DNA of 64,000 bases from the NCBI GenBank assembly GCA_009823505.1, contig VZQC01008854.1, positions 557,228 through 621,227 on the forward strand, given 5' to 3'. A program made the position numbers and the translations under genes. Below the pieces are notes generated by a model that was not told the origin of the DNA, made no database searches, and saw nothing but the letters and a program-made list of their open reading frames with translations. Positions 33,700-44,158 of the stretch are shown in pieces; positions within the stretch are counted from its first letter, which is position 1, and each line of letters opens with the position of its first letter. The DNA comes from Rhizomys pruinosus (taxonomy: Eukaryota; Chordata; Mammalia; Rodentia; Spalacidae).

Positions 33700-34085
33700 T
33701 GGAACTCTGTTCATCTGAACCTACAGCATTGGTTTCAGCATATACAAGACCCATGCAAGCTCAGATGGACAAAAAATCTGAATAGAACTACAGAAATGGG
33801 TAACACAGCCCAATCTCTGCTGAAGAAATATTGGCAGGCAAAAGTTTTCTGGTGAGGATGACCTGGCCTTCTTTAGAAAAGGGACTCTGGATAGTCAGAG
33901 AAGAGCTCAGGGGATGAACTGACACTGAGGAGTGTATGGGGAGAGTAGTTTGGTGCAATGGACCCTAGAACAAATGACAGAACATTCAAACTCCAGGGGT
34001 GGAGGGGACTGCAGGAGGGTGCCTAGGGAGAGGTGGGGACAAAGGCAATTAGGACTGATTGAAACACATAAAATTCAGTAAGAAT
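33700..34085 (+). mobile_element. L1 3'-UTR end, plus strand
   Basis: Tail phrases (cccatgcaagctcagatgg near 33747, ctcaggggatgaactgacac near 33907, then a terminal 'cacataaaattcagtaag') as in 15001-15210. It abuts the minus-strand ORF1 segment. This may be a separate insertion or the 3' part of a strongly deleted inverted L1. Confidence 0.5.
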
Positions 34086-34257
34086 TCAATCATCTGGACA
34101 GAGTAATGAAGACAGGGAAATAGTAGGAACCAGTGTAGTTGAAATTATGACACTTCCCATGGACCTGGAGCTGTGGTTGTCTCTGCACAGCATGTGATCT
34201 TCTCCCATGATCTGGAGCTGAAGACCCTTCCTATGAGTTGGAGCTGTGATCTTTTCC

Positions 34258-34394
34258 CATGATTGTTGTTTTAAATGTATCACGTATGTGCTGCCTTCCA
34301 TGAGGTGTTCTTCCTCCACAAACCAGGGCTTGTAGAACCCAGGTCTAAGCCTTGGTGGGGAGGGGGAAGATCTGGACGCAGTGCCCGATAGAAT

Positions 34395-34445
<51 letters not shown>

Positions 34446-34754
34446 CAGACCCAGAGATGGAAACCAGGAGCAATTCCATGAGGGAAGTAACTCCGTTTAT
34501 TGCTGTAATCCAGGGTTTTTATACAGAACCTTGTGGGGATTAGAACATACAGAACCGGAGGTTGGGACAGGCAGGATTGCAGGCCATATACTCCAGATCA
34601 CTACAGGAATGTGACAATGCTTTGACCAAGGCATCAAAGACAATTGGCACCAGGCAGGTTTTCACAGCAAGCAAGATATCAGCAGGAGTCCAGGCTTAGA
34701 GGCTGCTTGCTGCCTCTCTTAAGTGCTTCTGCCAAAAGAATACCTACATATGAT
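34258..34754 (-). mobile_element. Solo LTR (class II-like) inside the minisatellite
   Basis: The LTR at 34264-34748 (485 bp) has TG/CA ends and a 6-bp duplication with one mismatch (CATGAT 34258-34263, TATGAT 34749-34754). On the minus strand GTATAAAAA lies at 34516-34524 and AATAAA at 34496-34501. A (GA)n tract at 34397-34441 lies in the R/U5 part. There is no internal viral sequence. Confidence 0.78.
34397..34441. repeat. (GA)n microsatellite within the LTR
   Basis: About 22 GA units. Arg-Glu and Leu-Ser repeats in the open frames across it are artefacts. Confidence 0.95.
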
Positions 34755-35628
34755 CTGCAGCTGAAGACCCTTATGAGTGGATCTGTGATCGTCTCTCATA
34801 ATCTGGAGCTGAAGACCCTTCCTATGAGTGGATCTGTGATCTTCTCCCATGATCTGGAGCTGAAGACCCCTCCTATGAGTTGGAGCTGTGGTCCCCTCAC
34901 AGGAGCTGGACTTGTGGTCCTTTCTTGTGATCTGAGCATGGTTTACTACAGTGAACCACAGCAGCTCCCTTGACCCATGAACCTGGAGCTAAGGGTCCCT
35001 GCTATGAGATGGAACCTGGAGCTGAGGGTTGCTGCTATGAGATGGAACAGTAGTCCCCTCATTTGAACCTGGAGCTGTGTTCTCCCATGACCTGGAACTC
35101 TGGTCTCCTCCTAAGATCCTGGACCTCTGGTCCCGTCCTGTAAGAGAGAGAGCAGTGGTCTCCTCCCATGAACCTGGAGCCGTGGTCCCTTCCTATGAAC
35201 CTAGATGTGGTCCCAACTGTGAGCCATGCTTCCACATTCCTCTGGTGGAGGGCTGATGACGAGGCAGATTGGAGGACTGAGGATTTGCCAATGTTGGGCA
35301 GCAGCTTCAGCCTTCTCTGGATGGCTACATTCTCCAAATCCCCCTCCCTGAAAGGTCCCAGATGGTGTATGGCAGTGGCTTTGCCTTTGTGTTGGGCTTA
35401 GGCCGGAAACAGGAATGGTTTCTGTCATTTGCAGATTCTAGCCTTATGAGGACTAATTCCTAAGAATGAACTTCCCACTACCCTTGGTACCAAGCTATGG
35501 TTTTGACTGCACAGGAGGTCCTAGGCACCCAGGCCTTAATGTTAGACTTTTCCCATTCCTAGATACCAAGACAGTTTCTGTTATTTGTTAAATACTTTTC
35601 TGCAGCCCCAGGGTATCTGTGCCCTATA

Positions 35629-35904
35629 GAAAATGTAAACCATGGGCTGGAGAGATGGCTTAGCGGTTAAGAGCGCCGACCGCTCTTACAGAGGACCCGG
35701 GTTCAATCCCCAGCACCCACATGGCAGCCGAAAACCGTCTAAAACTCCAATTCCAGGAGAAGTCCAGTTCCAGGGGGAATCCGAAACCCTCTTCTGACCT
35801 CCGCAGCATTGCACGACACGGGTGCACAAACTTGCATGCAGACAGTACATTCATACACATACAGAAATAAATAAAATTAAGAAAAAAAGAAAATGTAAAC
35901 CATG
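35629..35904 (+). repeat. B2 SINE, young copy
   Basis: The B2 (about 35643-35888) is flanked by a perfect 16-bp duplication GAAAATGTAAACCATG at 35629-35644 and 35889-35904. Nearly identical to the copy at 10918. Confidence 0.92.
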
Positions 35905-36059
35905 TAATTGAACTTCTAGAGATAAAATGTCAGTCTGGAAAGTGAAAAATAAAAAATAAAAATTCTTTATATAAAAGTGTCTGTGAGAATGTGCCTATGT
36001 ATGCCACTTATGAAATATTTGGCTTCCATGTGACTTTTTCAAATATAATGTTTGTTATC

Positions 36060-36260
36060 TCTCTGTGCACCCCTTTTCTGCCCTACCCTCCCACCCCACT
36101 CCTCATGTAACCCTCCTTCCCAATTATTCCCTTTCGCATTGCCTGAGATCTACTTGTCCTCCTCCCTAAAAATCTCTCTCTTCCCCGTCCCTACCAATTG
36201 TTTCTTTGTAGTTTCCAGGATTCTATAGATACAGGAGTACTATATTTTATTCATATTTTC
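36060..36260 (-). mobile_element. Pyrimidine-rich tract, probable L1 3'-UTR piece
   Basis: A C/T-rich plus strand similar in texture to 13610-13930, where it is attached to ORF2. No ORF2 remnant is attached here. Confidence 0.35.
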
Positions 36261-37770
36261 CCAAAATAGTAATAAAGGATTTGCAAATATGTGTGATGGA
36301 CCTGGACAGAATCCATTAGTGCTCCAACTGAACATAACCCACCCATTATATCTGTATGTCTGAATTGAAGGTTTTCCATGAAGCTAATGTGTGCTGTTGT
36401 TGCCTCCATGGGGCATATTTTGCACAATAGTTCATGATATGTTCTACTGGCCTCGTAATCCTACCAACCAATGGCAGTGTTGAAATGTATGCCTGTGTGT
36501 ACTCTCATTAATTTTCATTTATTAACAGAAATTTGATGAATCTATATGTTTCCAAATGACATCATTAAAAAAAAAGTAAGTTAATATTTTTAGACTTTAC
36601 ATCACTTTTCATCTTTGAGATTTTTCTCGATGTTACAGAGAAAAACTCTAGGAGAACAAGTCATTTGCCCAAAGCATATTAGTACAAAATGACTGGTATC
36701 CTTAAGTCTGTTTTAAAGTGATGGAATGTGATACAATCTTCCTACTCTACCCCAAGTCAGACAGCAACGTGAGTGAACTCGGCTTCAATAGGCATACCCC
36801 TGCAAGGTTGTGACATCTTTGTTTCCACTCAGCCACTCTTCAGCTGTCTAAACTCTTATCTCTTATGAATATATTTTGAGTACATAAATTTTATTGTTGC
36901 CTAGAACCAATGCTCTGATCAAATCCTAGAAGAATGATTCTAGTATTACATTAGAATTGTTATCTAATGATTTCTCCCATTCAGTTACTCATACTACCCC
37001 ACTTTTTAGCTAGTTCTGAAATTTATCATGATGACCTGTATTTATTTTCTGTGACTACATCTCCTTTTCTTTTTATCCTGTTCCTCATGGTCAATAATCT
37101 CATACAATTTCTCCTTTTTCTTCCCATCATCCATCTAATGAAACCTCAATTGTGGACAAACAGCCTTTCCTTGCTCCTGTTGAGTGCAGCTGAAGCTCTT
37201 TGCACTGGGTTCTCAGTGCTAATGGCCTTTTGATTTTCTTGATGTCTCTCTTCCTGCCCCCTCAAGCACTCTTAAAGATTCCTTGTCTCCTCCCATCCCT
37301 GTTCTTAAACTTTCTCAAGCACTAACTTGACAACTTCTCTTACTTTCTTGCATTCCTGAGGCACCTTACCAACTGCTGCTATTTTAGATACTTGTCGAAT
37401 TAACTAAAGTAGGCTAAAATACTGTAACAATTAGACCATAATTTCAAGTTTAATTGTGCAAGTGTGCATTTTCAAGGAGATGAATATTCCTGGGAGATGA
37501 GCATATTTTTCTTGAAATGTCTAAACAATAATTCAAGATTCTACACACTGGGCAATGTGCCACACCTCAGGACCTTGTCATGTCCTTTCTTACACAGCTG
37601 AGGCACAAAAACAGCAAGAAGACTGTTCACCTTCCTAAGATCTTAGTTCAGGTATGACATGTGACTGTTCCTTCACCTCCTCCTGGTCAGATGTATTCTC
37701 ATGGCCTAACTTACCAGAAAAGGAGCTGGCAAATGGAGTATAAGTACAAATTAGAGTAACAGTAAGAAAT
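36261..37770. other. Unique sequence without a supported gene
   Basis: No recognised repeat or exon. An 88-codon leucine-rich open frame (36967-37233, plus) is a translation of a T/C-rich stretch and has no other support. Confidence 0.4.
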
Positions 37771-37773
37771 GTG

Positions 37774-37924
37774 AACCAGGTGTGGTGCCGCAGGCCTTTT
37801 ATTCTAGCACTTAGGATGCAGATGCAGGTGGATCTCTGTGAGTTCAAGGCCAGCCTGGTCAACTTAGTAAGTTCCAGACCAGCTGGGGCTACAGGGAGAC
37901 CCTGTCTCAAAAAAAAAAAAAAAG
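37774..37924 (+). repeat. B1 SINE
   Basis: A plus-strand B1 with the 7SL-derived start 'ccaggtgtggtgccgcagg', body, and an A15-type tail. Confidence 0.88.
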
Positions 37925-38049
37925 AAATATGAATGAATTTTCATAAACAGCCACTAGCATCTATCTAATATATTCTGTTCATATGTCCCACATATTTATA
38001 TGTAGCCAAAGAGTCAAATGCTAAATTGATAATTCTATTAAAATTGCAG

Positions 38050-38340
38050 TTCTCTACACAATAAGGAAGAGCTGGAAGCAAAAGCAACCCAAGTGTCCCT
38101 CAACTGATGAGTGGATAAAAAAATGTGGTACATCTACACAATGGAGTTTTATGCAGAGGTAAAGAAAGACAACATCATGAAATTTCCAGGTAAATGGATG
38201 GAACTAGAAGCTGTTATGCTAAGTGAAGTAACACAGTCCCATAAAGACAAACAATGTACGGTATTTCTCATTTGTGTATCCTAGCACCAGATCTTTATTT
38301 GTAAGGCAAACAGTATTTTTTTTCCTTTTTAGTAAATATA
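38050..38340 (+). mobile_element. L1 ORF2 C-terminal fragment
   Basis: Contains 'gagtggataaaaaaatgtgg' and 'ggtaaatggatggaactaga', the nucleotide core of the ORF2 C-terminus, and ends in the 'cctagcaccagatc' part. 5'-truncated. The related L1 tail lies at 39650-39965. Confidence 0.7.
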
Positions 38341-38467
38341 ATACCTGATACTACTATAAAAAATAGTACATTAAAACATATATCAACTCATATCAACTCA
38401 CTATGTAATTTAGGAATGTAAAATAATATATCTTGGGCACTTGTGTTTAATCTCTAGTCTCATGGCT

Positions 38468-38612
38468 TTATTTTTGTTTTTTTGAGACAGGTCTCCCAGT
38501 AGCCCCAGGTGGTCTGGACCTTGCTGTGTAGACCAAGCTAGCTTCCACTCAGATCTGTCTGTCTCTGCCTCCTAAGTGCTGGGATTAAAGACAGTGTGCC
38601 ACCACGCATAGC
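38468..38612 (-). repeat. B1 SINE
   Basis: Minus strand: gagacaggtctcccagtag, then ctgcctcctaagtgctggga. Diverged but complete in length. Confidence 0.82.
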
Positions 38613-38617
38613 TTATT

Positions 38618-38735
38618 TTTAAAAAATATTTGTTATTTATATTTTGTGTATGAGTGTTTTGCATGTATGTAAGTGCAGCCATGTATGCAGTGCTTGGGGA
38701 GTCCAGAAGAGGGTGCTGGATCCCCTGGAACTGAA
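38618..38735 (-). repeat. B3-like SINE, 3' half
   Basis: Minus strand: 'tatgagtgttttgcatgtatg' and 'gaagagggtgctggatcccc' are B3/B2 landmarks. The tRNA-like head is missing. Confidence 0.65.
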
Positions 38736-38739
38736 GGAC

Positions 38740-39605
38740 TTGGATGTTGTGGGTGATGGTATGCAGTGTCCTCCATCACCCTTGCTTTTTGATCCTTCAC
38801 TAACCCTTGAAGATCATACAGTCAGAGAAATTGCTGAAGGCTCAGGCCAGTTGCATATGGCTGGAGATGGGCCGAGATCCCAGGGACCTCGAAATTCAGA
38901 CAAAACCTGTGCACCATTCTCTCAAAGTGGATTGGCTACTGCAAATGGGAAACTAGAGCCCACATCTATCAGTTGACAATTTGTTTTGGGAACTGTTTGA
39001 CTCTGATGGATTTGAACTTAATTCTTCAAACACGTAAAATCTCTGATCATTTCTCACCAAACAAGGACAACCCAGATTACATCGTTTTTCTTTTGGGTTA
39101 TACAGTGCTATTGACAAACGAAACTAAATTTACATGGAATGGACTTAAGTGCCCAAAAGTTATGGGATTCTTTACAAAGAAAGGGTGAGGTAGTCCCTGC
39201 CCCTGGGATTGGATGAGTATTTGAAACTATGCCTGGGAACGAGATGAGATGTCTTTGTAATGGAATTTTCCATGTCATGAAGAGATATCCACGTAGATAA
39301 TTAGGTGGAGGCTGTGTTTATGAACAGTGCTCTTAAGATGTTGGTTGCCCCAGTGTCTGTTATCTGTATCTGAAGGCCTACATTTTAGCCTTTCTTCAGG
39401 TCTACATAATTGGGCAGTCTTGACCCTTTTTCCTAGTGAACTATGACTATGAGAAAAGCTCACAGGTCTGGGCTCTCCTTAACCATCCATCTTGCTTTTA
39501 ACTTATGTAAATTTCTGTGATGGCTGTCATATGTAAATATAGTAAAATTATTGTATATAGTTTCTATTAAATGTTAAGATGTTAAAAATAAATAAAAATA
39601 TTTCA
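38740..39605 (+). pseudogene. Possible processed pseudogene, gene not identified
   Basis: This block is less AT-rich than its surroundings and belongs to no repeat I recognise. It carries a coding-like plus-strand frame, with [21 protein letters not shown] near 38760-38830 continuing to a stop at 38974-38976 (part of a frame that starts inside the neighbouring SINE). A second open frame follows (38973-39188), then a long non-coding stretch that ends in AATAAATAAAAATA (39587-39600). This looks like a 5'-truncated cDNA with a 3' UTR, but no poly(A) tail longer than a few bases and no target duplication are seen. I do not recognise the parent gene. Confidence 0.3.
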
Positions 39606-39649
39606 TTTTACTTTCATGCAACTCTACTGTTAAATTGTGACTTCTTAAA

Positions 39650-39965
39650 TATGTTTCGGAACTAACCTACAGTTGATTTTCAGACATCATAATTTGGGTA
39701 TATGTGTGTAATATATATATAATATATATATACATGCATACTTTGGAGCAATATAAAATTAAAGGCAACAACAACAAAAAAGACTTGTTCAATGAACTGA
39801 CCGAAACAATAAACTTCTGACCAAAACTGTAAACTTCTGCATTGAAAAGTTAAGAAAAGACTGAGAAAAAGATGCAAGACATGTATAGAATAATGCACGA
39901 GCTCTGGAGGAGTGGAGGGCTTGGAAGGGGGAATGGGTCCAAATTTTATTAAGAAATGTTGTATG
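39650..39965 (+). mobile_element. L1 3'-UTR fragment
   Basis: It matches 57890-58225 in order: ttggagcaat..aaa, then an ACAACA run, aagacttg, aactgaa, gatgcaagacatgta, and a terminal aagaaatgt phrase. Truncated and diverged, with a (TA)n run near 39710-39730. Confidence 0.65.
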
Positions 39966-40002
39966 AAGCCAGGTGTGGTGGTGCATGCCTTTAATCCCAC
40001 CA
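39966..40002 (+). repeat. B1 fragment
   Basis: The first 37 bases of B1 (gccaggtgtggtggtgcatgc...) ending at the outer edge of the inverted-repeat arm. Confidence 0.65.
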
Positions 40003-40396
40003 CTGGAGACCAAACTTAACCCATAGCTTTTTCAGGTGAAGCAAGTGCCCTACTACTGAACTACATTCTTAGCCCCAATATTGTAGACTTGTACTACATC
40101 CTAAAGTGTCACAGTATTATGAAGTCCAACATGTGGAAAAATAAAACATTCGGGTCTGGAGAGATGGCTTAGTGGTTTAGACCATTGACTGCTCTTGCAA
40201 AGGACCTGGGTTTCGATTCCCTGCACCCACATGGAGGTTAAAACCATCTTAGGCCAGGTCTGGTGATGCACGCCTTTAATCCCTGCACTTAGGAGGCAGA
40301 GGCAGGCAGATATATGTTAGTTTAAGGCCAGCTTGCTCTACATAGTGAGCTCCAGGCCAGCTGGAACTAAAGGGAGACTCTGTCTCAAAAAAAAGA
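40003..40396. repeat. Left arm of a long inverted repeat (ID + unique + B2 head + B1)
   Basis: The arm holds a minus-strand ID element (40003-40077), about 75 bases of non-repetitive DNA (40078-40153), a B2-type head (40154-40252) and a B1 (40254-40396), the last two on the plus strand. The reverse complement of the whole block is found at 41515-41913 with about 85% identity by eye. The shared non-repetitive middle shows that this is a duplication, not two chance SINE clusters. Confidence 0.88.
40154..40396 (+). repeat. B2 head joined to B1 (composite SINE)
   Basis: The tRNA-like part starts gtctggagagatggcttag and ends at 'aaccatctta', where a full B1 (ggccaggtctggtgatgc...) begins. The second arm has the same junction. 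Confidence 0.75.
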
Positions 40397-40410
40397 CATT
40401 CAAAAAATAG

Positions 40411-40416
<6 letters not shown>

Positions 40417-40463
<47 letters not shown>

Positions 40464-40464
40464 C
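40417..40464. repeat. (TA)n microsatellite
   Basis: Nearly pure TA run with two G interruptions, in the loop of the inverted repeat. Confidence 0.95.
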
Positions 40465-41514
40465 TTTCATGCCATTGCTCATATGAAAATCTCCCTCTAG
40501 GATTGGGTGATGAATCACTTTCTCCATAATTGTCTGATATCCTCCCTCATTTATACTACCTCTATATCATAGCACTTGTCCACAGAACTCCTTACACCTG
40601 CCACTCAGTGATCAGTAGTCCTGGAATGTATGAGTCTTTGGGTTGGCAGCTTTTCTCTTAAGAATTAATGACCTTTTTGATTCTTATGGGTATGATTACT
40701 ACAATATATGGATATGATTTACTACAATATAGTCAACTCTGAGCAGTATTTTAAATATTCATCTGCTGGACTACATCTTAGGTTTGCCTTTCTAGTCTTA
40801 TCAGGAACAATTGTGCATTTATTTACACTTCATACTTAAGTACCAATTGGGTGCAAAGAACTCTGCTGCAAAAGAGAAATAATAAACAGCACCATCCCTG
40901 TTTTCAAGAAGCTTAAAAAGCCAAATAAACAGAAAGTTATTCATGATAATTGCCGTTAGAAAAGTAGCAGAAGCATCTGTGGAAATATTCTCCAGTGAAT
41001 TTGCCAAGGCATAGAGAGTCAAAGAAAGTGTGTGGAAGAATTTCACTGGTTTGCTTAACAAGCTTCTATTGTATAAGATATAGTATTTGGTGTCAGTCAA
41101 AGAAGTAAGCTGAGGGAAATGGGACCCCATTAATGACACTGAAGCTGGTGTGTGGCAACATTACTTTAGTATTAAGGGCGATCATTTTGAATAGTTCAGG
41201 CAAAATAGGTCAACACTGACATTAGGAAAACTAGTGAGGAAACACTGTTAATTCAGCTGAAGACAGAATTCAATCGTGGTTGAGAGAGAAAATTGGTAAT
41301 AAAATTAACTTGGTAAGAGACATGAGAAAGAAGAATCAAGATTCATCCCACTTTAATTTCTATCTCTCTGAGATAACAAACTTGTAACAGTAACAACATT
41401 TTAGGAAATAAGCTAATAAAAGTTATGGATATATTGATTGTGAACAAATGCCAATGAAGGATTTTAAAAAATTATTGAACTTTTGCACATTTCATACATT
41501 TCTTTCTTTTTATT
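40465..41514. other. Loop of the inverted repeat, unique sequence
   Basis: No recognised repeat or gene. A 106-codon minus-strand open frame (40819-41139) has no recognisable motif and I do not call it. Confidence 0.45.
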
Positions 41515-41913
41515 TTTTGGTCTTTTAGAGACAGGGTTTCCCTTTGGTCCCAGCTGGCCTGGAGCTCAGTATGTAGACCAGGCTGGCCTTCAATTCACTG
41601 AGATCTGCCTGCCTCTGCCTTCCAGTGGTGGGATTAAAGGCGTTCGTCACCACGCCTGGCCTAAGATGGTTCTTAGCCACCATGTGGGTGCAGGGAATCG
41701 AAACCCAGGTCCTTTACAAGAGCAGTCAATGGTCTTAACCACTAAGCCATCTCTCCAGCCTCGAATGGTTTTTTTTTCCCACGTGTTGGACTTCATAATA
41801 CTGTGACACTTTAAGATGTAGTACAATTCAACAATATTGGGACTAAGAATGTAGTTCAGTAGTAGGGCACTTGCATCACCTGTACAAAGCTACGGGTTAA
41901 GTTTGGTCCCCAG
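41515..41913. repeat. Right arm of the long inverted repeat
   Basis: Minus-strand B1 (41515-41662), minus-strand B2 head (41663-41760), a unique middle (41761-41838) and a plus-strand ID element (41839-41920). It mirrors 40003-40396. Confidence 0.88.
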
Positions 41914-41920
41914 CATCACA

Positions 41921-42440
41921 AGAAAACTGAAATAGAAAATGTCTCACAATACTTCACAGCTTTAGGAATCAGATAAATGGCCCCTTGAATGGTATATAGT
42001 GACACTGGCCCATTAGAGCTCTGGTGTTTACACTGGTTATACATACATGGAAAATTAAATAAGCATTGAGTGTGATTGCTACAAGAGTAGTTTGAAATGA
42101 CTGCCTTTTAATTCACAAACATTTGAATGAACATCTCATTATATAAAACACACTACAAAAATATATTGATCATCCATATGTTCATGCAATTAACATGTAC
42201 TCAACAACAAATATATACGGGGTAGTACATAGCATCCTTTGAGCAATCATGGGGAAGATTAGAGATTGTTATACTGCTGAAGAACTTTACTAAGCTAGTG
42301 GGGGAAACCAAGATGTTCACAAATAACTCTCTTGTAATTTGGGTCAAGATAGGTGCCATAAGAGATAAATAAAGAAGGACAATGAAGATGGAAATAAAGG
42401 TAGTTTGAGCCATAATAAGATTTTATGAAGAAGATAATTT
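41921..42440. other. Unique AT-rich sequence
   Basis: No gene or repeat supported. Confidence 0.4.
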
Positions 42441-42444
42441 TTTT

Positions 42445-42586
42445 TTGTCTTTTAGAGACAGGGTCTCCCTGTAGTTCCAGCTGTCCTGGAACTCTGTAGA
42501 CCAGGCTGGCCTTGAACTCACAAAGATCCACCTGCCTCTACCTCCCAAGTGCTAGGATTAAAGGCATGCACCACCACGCCCGGCAT
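42445..42586 (-). repeat. B1 SINE
   Basis: A complete minus-strand B1 with a T-rich start and 'aaggcatgcaccaccacgcccggc' end. The flanking 'gaagataattttt' occurs on both sides (42427 and 42588), a good target duplication. Confidence 0.92.
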
Positions 42587-42984
42587 AGAAGATAATTTTT
42601 AAACTTTATATTAATGAATTACAGAATTAGGGATGGCAGAAATTGGAAAAAAAAACTACTATTAAAATATATTAGTAATATAAACAAATCCCCCCTGCAG
42701 GAAGCAGCAATTGAACAGGTTGAAAACTTAATAATTACCTTTACCCAAAAGTCAGTTATTTCCTGTTCAATCTCATGTCAAATTACAATGGTTTAGTGAT
42801 CCAGGATATTATATATACACGTGTGTGTATGTGTATGTGTGTACGTGTGTGAAAGAGACAGAGACAGAGAGAGACAGAGAGAAACCCAGGCCTATTTTAT
42901 CAGATGGTTGTTTGAGATACTGATTATTTGAGCATTCAGTATATTAATTAGAAATAAGATTAATTGCCTGCATTGTGATTGAAT

Positions 42985-43305
42985 ATGAATTCCTCCCCTA
43001 TAGACTCATGTGTTTGAACATTTGGTTCTCATTGTGTTGTGCTGTTTGGAAAGGATATAGAACCTTTAGGGAGTAGTGCCTTGCAGGAGGTAATTCACAA
43101 GAAAAGGGTGGGCTTGTGGCTTTATAGCCTGGCCCCACTTCCTGGTCTCTCTTTGCTTCTTGACTGCCACTGTAGTGGGAAGGGCCTGCTGTATGTTCCT
43201 GCCACATGCCTTCGCTGCATCCCCCTCTAAAAGTGTCAGTTTCCTCCCTTAACTTATTTTGTTCAAGGTATTTTATCACAGGCACAGAAACAAAACTAAG
43301 ACCCC
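42985..43305. repeat. Medium-reiteration repeat, family not named
   Basis: The pattern starting 'gaattcctcccctatagac' and ending 'acagaaacaaaactaagac' looks like a non-autonomous element with terminal similarity to 50175-50540. Not assigned. Confidence 0.35.
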
Positions 43306-43406
43306 CCTGGATTAATAACATTAAAATTAATAAATAAACCCTGCTCTAAAAAGAGGAAAGATCAGGGCAAACTACATCTAAGAATGTATCATTTATTATA
43401 TCTTTA

Positions 43407-43556
43407 TTTTTTTTTCTATTTTTGAGACAGGGTCTCCCTTTAGTCCCAGCTGGCCTGGAGCTCACTATGTAGACCAGGCTGGCCTTAGACTCACAGAGCT
43501 CTGCCTGCCTCTGCCTCCCAAGTGCTAGGATTAAAAGTGTTTGCCACCACACCCAC
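43407..43556 (-). repeat. B1 SINE
   Basis: Minus-strand B1, complete, flanked by 'atttattatatctttat' on the left and 'tttattgtatctttaaa' on the right, a near-perfect duplication. Confidence 0.9.
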
Positions 43557-43824
43557 TGTTTATTGTATCTTTAAAACTCATGAGTACCTCTAAGCAAGCA
43601 TGCCAAAGAAAAGAAAATTTTAACTGATATAAAAGAATCCTGGCTTCCAGGTCTAAGTGAAAAATAAGCGCTACAGCCAATGAAATCCAGCATCTTTGCA
43701 AATATAGGAGATCAACATCATACAATATCTAAATGTTTGGAAAATTTATGACACCTAGCATTTCTTCTCAAAGAAAAGGCAAATACATACACAGGCATAT
43801 GCATGCACAGACATTTAGGTATAA

Positions 43825-43827
<3 letters not shown>

Positions 43828-43866
<39 letters not shown>
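43828..43866. repeat. (TA)n microsatellite
   Basis: Pure TA run. Confidence 0.95.
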
Positions 43867-43869
<3 letters not shown>

Positions 43870-43901
43870 CACACATATTCATATGCACATGCACATGGAG
43901 A

Positions 43902-44158
43902 AAGAAAGAGGTATTTTTTTATTAATTTTATTTATTTCTGTATGTGTATGAATGTACTGTCTGCATGCAAGTCTGTGCACCCATGTCGTGCAATGCCGCG
44001 GAGGTCAGAAGAGGGTGTCAGATTCCCCTGGAACTGGAGTTCTCCTGGAATTGGAGTTTCAGACGATTTTCGGCTGCCATGTGGGTGCTGGGGATCGAAC
44101 CCGGGTCCTCTGCAAGAGCACTAGGCCTTCTCTCCAGCCCCAAGAAAGAGGTATTTTT
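43902..44158 (-). repeat. B2 SINE, young copy with head deletion
   Basis: A minus-strand B2 (43919-44141) with a perfect 17-bp duplication AAGAAAGAGGTATTTTT at 43902-43918 and 44142-44158. About 25 bases of the tRNA-like A-box region are missing compared with other copies. Confidence 0.9.

Larger units (their letters stand above)
34150..35220. repeat. Minisatellite, about 25-bp units, interrupted by a solo LTR
   Basis: Imperfect units of 24-27 bases of the pattern cccatgatctggagctgaagac alternate with cctatgagttggagctgtgatc. There are about 4 units at 34150-34263 and roughly 14-15 at 34755-35220. Removing 34264-34748 plus one duplication copy restores an unbroken unit, so the LTR landed in the array. 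Open frames here follow from the repeat and are not genes. Confidence 0.8.

Noticed and set aside
33700..34085. Considered as the 3' part of the same L1 as 22697-33690 (a fourth twin-primed copy)
   Set aside because: Almost all of ORF2 would have to be missing at the flip. A separate truncated insertion is equally likely, so I kept it as its own feature.
34086..34614. Open frames with Leu-Ser or Arg-Glu repeats
   Set aside because: Produced by the (GA)n tract inside a solo LTR.
36967..37233. 88-codon leucine-rich open frame resembling a membrane protein
   Set aside because: It is the translation of a T/C-rich stretch. Hydrophobic runs are expected there by chance.
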